A DNA stretch of 64,000 nt from CAIYRG01 sp963747255 (lineage in GTDB: Bacteria; Pseudomonadota; Alphaproteobacteria; Micropepsales; Micropepsaceae). Under the pieces are notes generated by a model. It ran no database searches and was not told the origin of the DNA. It saw only the letters and a list, made by a program, of their open reading frames with translations. The stretch is taken from the NCBI GenBank assembly GCA_963747255.1, contig CAVVEG010000011.1, forward strand, positions 62,001-126,000, given 5' to 3'. Shown in pieces: positions 58,914 to 64,000 of this stretch (the stretch's first letter is position 1; every line of letters begins with the position of its first letter). The position numbers and the translations under genes were made by a program.

Positions 58914-59612
58914 TTACGCCGCATAGGCAAAAGTATAGCCATGCTCCTGCGCGCGGCTGACCGCAACGATGCCTGCCGGCACCAGATGCGCGTTGCGGAT
59001 CAGATTTTCCGTCAGTTCGCGGTAAACTCCGTCGGCGCTCGTTTTCGTTTGTTCGGCGATGTAGCCGGCGAAGAAGTGCGTTGCCATGTCGCAAACCGCA
59101 AAATGCGTTCCTTGCCCGACCAGGCTGTCAATCGTGGTACCGAAATTCGGCAGCATCAGACCGTAAGCCGCCGAGTTGTAGAGATTGGTGGTCGGCGGCT
59201 GCATTGTCCTGGGATCTGAAAACTTCGTCAGGTCGAAAATCGGCTTGCTGTATTTCGTCCAGATGGCATCGCCATATCCGAATGGCGTCGAAAAATGCCG
59301 GAGCACGATAACGACTGCGAGCGATGACGGGTCGAGTCTGTACCCGCTCTTGTTCGCAGCATAAAAGTTATTGGCAAAAGCGAGCGCGGCGCCACCGCCT
59401 TCGGGCGTCGTTGAATCGATCATGAAACGGTGCGTGCCGCTCAATTGATCAAACCAGCCGTCTTCCGGATGTTGAGCCGGCTGAAAGCGAATGTTCGCGG
59501 CTGCCTGCGCCTGTGCGCGAGTCACGCCAACTCCGGCCCCAAGCGCCGCAACTCCGATACCAAGACGCGACAGCATTGAACGCCGCGCAACCGAAACCGT
59601 TGCATCCGCCAT
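58914..59612 (-). CDS. Tat-exported hypothetical protein
   Basis: 232 residues with a twin-arginine leader (VARRSMLSRLGIGVAALGAG) ending in RAQAQAAA. The mature domain (GWFDQLSGTHRFMIDSTTPE, GGGAALAFANNFYAAN, LAVVIVLRHFSTPFGYGDAIW) could be a small alpha/beta fold related to DsrE-type proteins. The late HFAVCDMATHFFAGYIAEQ contains the only cysteine, perhaps functional. Role unknown. Convergent with moeB and downstream of polA. Confidence 0.72.
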   Translation of the reverse strand: MADATVSVARRSMLSRLGIGVAALGAGVGVTRAQAQAAANIRFQPAQHPEDGWFDQLSGTHRFMIDSTTPEGGGAALAFANNFYAANKSGYRLDPSSLAVVIVLRHFSTPFGYGDAIWTKYSKPIFDLTKFSDPRTMQPPTTNLYNSAAYGLMLPNFGTTIDSLVGQGTHFAVCDMATHFFAGYIAEQTKTSADGVYRELTENLIRNAHLVPAGIVAVSRAQEHGYTFAYAA

Positions 59613-59683
59613 TTGTCCCTCCGCCGGAATCAGTCTGAAACGTGAGCGAAACGTATAACCCGATTTTGCACTTTGAGCGACAT

Positions 59684-62569
59684 TCAGTGCGCTTCGTCCC
59701 AGTTCTTGCCGGCGCGCGCTTCCACGACGAGCGGGACCCGCAACTGAAGGGCGGGCAGGGCGGCCTTCTCCATGACATCGCGCGCGACTTCGCAGACATG
59801 CCGGGCCTGCGAATCTCCGGTCTCGAGAACCAGTTCGTCGTGCACCTGAAGCAGCATCCGCGCATCGAGATCGTTTTCAGCGAAGGCCGGCGGCAGGCGG
59901 ATCATGGCGCGGCGGATGATGTCGGCCGCAGAACCCTGAATGGGCGCATTGATCGCCTGGCGTTCACCAAAAGCTCTTTGCGCGGCACTCTGGGCCTGCA
60001 CGTCACGGATATGGATACGCCTGCCGAAAATCGTCTCCACATACCCATGTTCACGAACGAATTTTTTGGTCGCTTCCATGTAGTCGCGGATCCCCGGGAA
60101 GCGGTCAAAGTATTTCCGGATATATGCGTCCGCTTCTCCACGCGGGATGCCAAGCTGGTTGGCGAGGCCAAAAGCGGAAATCCCGTAAATGATACCGAAA
60201 TTGATTGCCTTGGCGCGACGGCGAACATCGGACGGCATGTCCCTGATCGGAACGCCGAACATTTCCGAGGCGGTCATGGCGTGGATGTCCAGACCATCCG
60301 CAAAGGCCTGGCGCAACGCCGGTACATCCGCGATATGCGCGAGCAGCCGAAGCTCGATCTGCGAGTAGTCCGCGGACACGAGGCTTTTTCCCGCAGGGGC
60401 GACAAAAGCACGCCGAATGCGCCGGCCCTCCTCCGTCCGGATGGGAATATTTTGCAGGTTCGGCTCGGTCGAGGACAACCGTCCCGTACTCGTCGAAGCC
60501 AGCGCGTAGCACGTATGCACGCGCCCGGTCTCCGGATGAACGTAGTTCGGCAATGCGTCGGTATATGTGGATTTCAGCTTCGACCATTGCCGCCATTGCA
60601 GAATCCGCGCAGGCAGATCGTGGCCGGCCGCAGCCAGTTCTTCAAGAACATCGGCATCCGTGGACCACGCTCCGGTCCGTGTGCGTCGTCCGCCGGGCAG
60701 GGAAAACTTGTCGAACAGGATATCGCCAAGCTGCTTTGGCGAGCCGAGATTGAACGGCTCGCCCGCCAGAGCGCAACATTCCTGCTCCAGTTTCTCCATC
60801 TCCTGCGCGAACTCTTGCGACAGTTTGGCGAGCATCACGGGCGCGATGACAATTCCGGCGAGTTCCATATCCGCGAGAACCGAAATCAGGGGCCGCTCAA
60901 GCGTCTCATAAACAGTCATCCGCCTTTCCGCGACGAGACGCGGCTTCAGCAGCATCGTCAGGCGCAGCGCAATGTCCGCTCTTTCGGCCGCAAAACGCGT
61001 GGCCTGCCCGACAGGCACGGCCTCCAGGGCAAGCTTCTCGCGGCCTTTGCCGGTCAGATCGGCGAGCGTCACCGGCTTGTGCTGCAAATGCAATTCCGTA
61101 AGATCTTCAAGCGCATGTGCTGTCTTGCCCACATCGAGCGCATAGGACATCAGCATCGGATCATCAAAGCCGCGCATTCGGATTGCGCGCCGCCCAAGCA
61201 CAACATGAAGGAATTTCAGGTTGTGTGCGGTCTTGAGGATACTGTCGTCATGGAGAAGGGACGACAGTCTGGCCAGAGCAACGCCTTCGTCCAGCCGGTG
61301 CGAATTGCCGTTCGAAAGATCGAGTTCGCCGCTCGCTCCCCCTCCGAACGGGATATAGCCGGCGGCGCCGGGCGCCGTTGCGATGCCAATTCCTATGATC
61401 CGTGTACGCATCGCATCGGCGGAATCCGTGTGCATGGATAGCGCCAGCATGCCTGTGTCCCAGGCCGCTTCGATCCAGCGTTCGAGTGCTTCCGTGGTTG
61501 TGACGAGCGCATAGTTCCCATAGTCGATCGGCCGAAGGAGCGCAGCATGCCCGGCTACCGCGCCGGGACAGCCCCTCGTTTCCGCCGGAATCACCGAAGC
61601 GGGACGGGCCAATGCAGGCGCCGGCGCTGCGGATTCGGGATCGTCTACGCCCAGTTTGGCTGCAGCCCGGCGGGCCAGACTCATGAATTCCAGCGAATGC
61701 AGGAAGGGCAGAAGATTTTTCGGATCCGGATCGCGAACCACAAACGCCGAAATCTCTTCGTCGAGAGGCACGTGATCATCCAGTTTCACGAGACGCGCCG
61801 AGAGCCGTGCCGTCCCGGCATATTCAACCAGGGCTTCCCTGCATTTGGTCTGCTTGACCTCATTTGCGCGGGCAAGCAGCGACTCCAGATCGCCAAACTC
61901 GATAATCAGTTTTGAGGCAGTCTTGACGCCGATACCGGGCACTCCGGGCACATTGTCGATCGGATCTCCGATCAGCGCCTGGACCTCGACGACCTTTTCG
62001 GGCGGTACACCAAAACGCTCGATCACCTGCTCCGGCCCGATGCGGCGGTTCTTCACCGTGTCCAACATCTCGACCGTGTGGTCGCGCACCAACTGCATGA
62101 GGTCCTTATCGGAGGAAACAATTGTGACGCGTGCTCCCGACTCGCGCGCCACCCTTGCATAGGTTGCGATCAGATCGTCGGCTTCAAACCCCGCTTTTTC
62201 AACGCATGCAACTCCGAATGCCCGCACCGCATCGCGCGTCATGGGAAATTGCGGAATCAGGTCATCGGGCGGCTCGGAACGATTCGCCTTGTAGTCTTCA
62301 AAGAAATCGTTCCTGAAACTCTTTCGCCCGGAGTCGAACACGACCGCAAGATGCGTTGGCTTGTCACCCGCCTTTGTGTCTTCCAGCAGCTTCCAGAGCA
62401 TGTTGGAAAAGCCCGATACGGCGCCCGTCGGCAGCCCGTCGGATTTCCGCGCCAGGGGCGGCAGCGCGTGGTACGCGCGAAAGACGAAGCCTGAACCGTC
62501 GATCAGATACAGGTGGTCGCCCGGACCGATCGATCGAGCCTCGCCGCGATGCTCGATTTCGGCCGTCAA
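59684..62569 (-). CDS. polA: DNA polymerase I
   Basis: 961 residues from TTG 62569, overlapping the zinc-finger gene stop as TTGA. The 5' nuclease domain is intact (LYLIDGSGFVFRAYHAL, FEADDLIATYARVA, VSSDKDLMQLV, GDPIDNVPGVPGIG). Polymerase motifs are DYSQIELRLLAH (A), RRAKAINFGIIYGISAFG (B) and LLQVHDELVLE (C). In the central exonuclease domain motif I (DTE in E. coli) reads LALSMHTDS and motif II lacks its Asp (AHNLKFLHVVL), so proofreading is probably lost. Functions in Okazaki-fragment maturation and repair. Confidence 0.96.
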   Translation of the reverse strand: MTAEIEHRGEARSIGPGDHLYLIDGSGFVFRAYHALPPLARKSDGLPTGAVSGFSNMLWKLLEDTKAGDKPTHLAVVFDSGRKSFRNDFFEDYKANRSEPPDDLIPQFPMTRDAVRAFGVACVEKAGFEADDLIATYARVARESGARVTIVSSDKDLMQLVRDHTVEMLDTVKNRRIGPEQVIERFGVPPEKVVEVQALIGDPIDNVPGVPGIGVKTASKLIIEFGDLESLLARANEVKQTKCREALVEYAGTARLSARLVKLDDHVPLDEEISAFVVRDPDPKNLLPFLHSLEFMSLARRAAAKLGVDDPESAAPAPALARPASVIPAETRGCPGAVAGHAALLRPIDYGNYALVTTTEALERWIEAAWDTGMLALSMHTDSADAMRTRIIGIGIATAPGAAGYIPFGGGASGELDLSNGNSHRLDEGVALARLSSLLHDDSILKTAHNLKFLHVVLGRRAIRMRGFDDPMLMSYALDVGKTAHALEDLTELHLQHKPVTLADLTGKGREKLALEAVPVGQATRFAAERADIALRLTMLLKPRLVAERRMTVYETLERPLISVLADMELAGIVIAPVMLAKLSQEFAQEMEKLEQECCALAGEPFNLGSPKQLGDILFDKFSLPGGRRTRTGAWSTDADVLEELAAAGHDLPARILQWRQWSKLKSTYTDALPNYVHPETGRVHTCYALASTSTGRLSSTEPNLQNIPIRTEEGRRIRRAFVAPAGKSLVSADYSQIELRLLAHIADVPALRQAFADGLDIHAMTASEMFGVPIRDMPSDVRRRAKAINFGIIYGISAFGLANQLGIPRGEADAYIRKYFDRFPGIRDYMEATKKFVREHGYVETIFGRRIHIRDVQAQSAAQRAFGERQAINAPIQGSAADIIRRAMIRLPPAFAENDLDARMLLQVHDELVLETGDSQARHVCEVARDVMEKAALPALQLRVPLVVEARAGKNWDEAH

Positions 62570-62772
62570 TGATCGATTGCCTCGCCTCTTTCGCGCGCAG
62601 CTTTGGCCTCTGGACTGAGCACGAAGCGGCGATCGCAATAACCGCACTCGACAAAATCCTGTTCGCCCATTTCCAGGTAAACCTTCGGGTGCCCGAGCGC
62701 GCCCCCGCTGCCGTCGCAGGCCACCCGCGTGCGATTAACGACGACGATTTCCGGCGTGTCGATGCTGCTCAT
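62566..62772 (-). CDS. Small zinc-finger protein (NDUFS6-like CHCC)
   Basis: 68 residues from ATG 62772 (MSSIDTPEIVVVNRTRVACD). Zinc ligands as C-x(n)-H-x(n)-C-x2-C: VACDGSGGALGHPKVYLEMG and VECGYCDRRF. The fold occurs in the complex I accessory subunit NDUFS6 and its bacterial relatives. It overlaps polA by 4 nt and follows pnp by 4 nt, so it probably shares their transcript. Function outside complex I is not established. Confidence 0.87.
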   Translation of the reverse strand: MSSIDTPEIVVVNRTRVACDGSGGALGHPKVYLEMGEQDFVECGYCDRRFVLSPEAKAARERGEAIDH

Positions 62773-62776
62773 CGCG

Positions 62777-64000
62777 TCAGCCGGCCTGTTGTTCGCCTTC
62801 AACCGCGTGCTTCTTGCTCAGGTCTTCGCCGGTCGCCTGATCAACGGCCTTCATGGACAGCCGCACTTTGCCGCGATCGTCCATGCCGATCAATTTCACC
62901 TTCACGACATCGCCCTCTTTCACCACATCGGTGACTTTCGCGACTCTCTTGGGGGCCAGTTCGGAAATATGCACAAGCCCATCGCGCGGACCAAAGAAAT
63001 TCACGAAGGCGCCAAAGTCCATGATCTTGACGATCTTCCCCTCATAGATTTCGCCGATCTCGGGTTCCGCTGCGATCGATTTGATCCATTTGAGGGCTGC
63101 CTTGATGGAATCGGCATCGGCACTTGCCACCTTCACCGTACCGTCGTCCTGTATGTCGATCTTGGCCCCGGTCTTTTCGACGATTTCGCGAATCACCTTT
63201 CCACCCGACCCGATGACTTCGCGGATCTTGTCGGTGGGAATCTTGATCGTCTCGATTCGCGGAGCATGGGCGCCGAGTTCGGAACGTGCCGCCGTGATGG
63301 CCTTCCCCATTTCGCCCAGAATGTGCATGCGCCCGTCTTTGGCCTGGTTGAGGGCAATCCGCATGATCTCTTCGGTAATGCCGGTGATCTTGATATCCAT
63401 CTGCAGGGACGTTACGCCGGCCTCGGTTCCCGCCACTTTGAAGTCCATGTCGCCGAGGTGATCCTCGTCGCCTAGAATATCGGACAGAACCGCGTATTTT
63501 GGTCCTTCAAGGATGAGGCCCATGGCGATCCCGGCAACAGCCCTTTTCAGCGGCACCCCCGCATCCATCAATGCGAGAGACGATCCGCACACCGTCGCCA
63601 TAGAAGAAGACCCGTTCGACTCCGTGATCTCCGACACCACACGGATGGTGTAAGGAAACACCGTCTTTTCCGGAAGCAGCGGGTTGATGGCGCGCCAGGC
63701 GAGCTTGCCATGGCCGATCTCGCGGCGGCCGGCTCCCGTCATGCGCCCTACTTCGCCAACCGAATATGGCGGGAAGTTGTAATGCAGCATGAAGTGCTGC
63801 TTGTAAGTGCCCTCAAGCGAATCCACGAACTGCTCGTCCTCGCCGGTACCCAGGGTCGCGACGACCAGGGCCTGGGTTTCCCCACGTGTGAAAAGCGCAC
63901 TGCCATGCGCGCGCGGAAGAATGCCGACCTGCGAGACGATCGGGCGGACTGTTTTGAGGTCCCTGCCGTCGATACGCTGACCGGTTTCGATCACCGAACT
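62777..64000 (-). CDS. pnp: Polyribonucleotide nucleotidyltransferase, C-terminal portion (5' end beyond window)
   Basis: The frame stays open to the right edge; about 408 C-terminal residues are seen. Second RNase PH-like core domain (SALFTRGETQALVVATLG, FMLHYNFPPYSVGEVGRMTG, NGSSSMATVCGSSLALMDAG, GDEDHLGDMDFKVAGTE), then a KH domain (IPTDKIREVIGSGGKVIREI) and S1 domain (GEIYEGKIVKIMDFGAFVNF). Phosphorolytic 3'-5' exoribonuclease of the degradosome. The genes downstream are the zinc-finger protein and polA. Confidence 0.97.
   Translation of the reverse strand, partial: SSVIETGQRIDGRDLKTVRPIVSQVGILPRAHGSALFTRGETQALVVATLGTGEDEQFVDSLEGTYKQHFMLHYNFPPYSVGEVGRMTGAGRREIGHGKLAWRAINPLLPEKTVFPYTIRVVSEITESNGSSSMATVCGSSLALMDAGVPLKRAVAGIAMGLILEGPKYAVLSDILGDEDHLGDMDFKVAGTEAGVTSLQMDIKITGITEEIMRIALNQAKDGRMHILGEMGKAITAARSELGAHAPRIETIKIPTDKIREVIGSGGKVIREIVEKTGAKIDIQDDGTVKVASADADSIKAALKWIKSIAAEPEIGEIYEGKIVKIMDFGAFVNFFGPRDGLVHISELAPKRVAKVTDVVKEGDVVKVKLIGMDDRGKVRLSMKAVDQATGEDLSKKHAVEGEQQAG

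Overview
The window is chromosomal DNA of a high-GC alphaproteobacterium. The evidence is the obg-proB-proA-nadD-rsfS-rlmH order, the envC-ctpA-rppH block, a CckA-type hybrid kinase, a DksA carrying only one zinc-finger cysteine, a class I pnp, and several paired molybdenum-hydroxylase subunits. I cannot name a genus. There are no rRNA or tRNA genes, insertion sequences, prophage or CRISPR arrays that I can see.

Layout. 1-11.5 kb: end of a ferredoxin-NADP reductase, a broken ferredoxin, an HNH protein, an orphan periplasmic binding protein, a two-gene chromate transporter, pyrF, three secreted proteins (two of them tandem paralogues), then gpmI-envC-ctpA-rppH. 11.5-18.5 kb: leftward housekeeping block rplU-rpmA, GNAT-obg-proB-proA-nadD (a run of 4-nt overlaps), rsfS-rlmH, dksA. 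18.5-25 kb: phosphatase-alkB, a candidate small RNA, broken aminotransferase and glutamine-amidotransferase genes, lolA, and gpsA-EVE-Rieske. 25-31 kb: cckA-like kinase, then BNR-repeat protein/MoaD-like/CoA-transferase/enoyl-CoA hydratase. 31-39 kb: a three-gene envelope set (DUF3618/holin-like), an isoquinoline-oxidoreductase-like molybdenum enzyme, DUF6152, and an MFS carrier. 39-53.6 kb: one long leftward gene series (pyrK-pyrD1B-pyrC-tcuA-amidase-coxG-pyrD2-ubiD-coxM-coxS-xre) divergent from two cupins and a fused TctA-TctB transporter. 53.6-64 kb: alpha/beta hydrolase, gloB, methyltransferase, pckA, moeB, a Tat-exported protein, polA, a zinc-finger protein and pnp (cut by the window edge).

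Two points stand out. First, 19.78-19.96 kb on the minus strand has a sigma70-like promoter (TTGAAA-17 nt-TATACT), several hairpins with C-rich loops, and an intrinsic terminator. This is the architecture of a C-loop trans-acting sRNA. Second, the 39-53.6 kb locus combines a reversible NAD-type dihydroorotate dehydrogenase pair, a dihydroorotase, an amidase, a UbiD decarboxylase, an orphan CoxM/CoxS pair and a tricarboxylate-type transporter under an Xre regulator. It looks like a catabolic system for orotate or a related N-heterocyclic acid rather than ordinary pyrimidine synthesis.

Ten single-base frame lesions interrupt eight genes (eight insertions, two deletions). I found none in the essential housekeeping genes. 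Either the assembly has uncorrected indels or non-core genes are decaying. Several intact genes also lack an ATG/GTG/TTG start and appear to begin at CTG.
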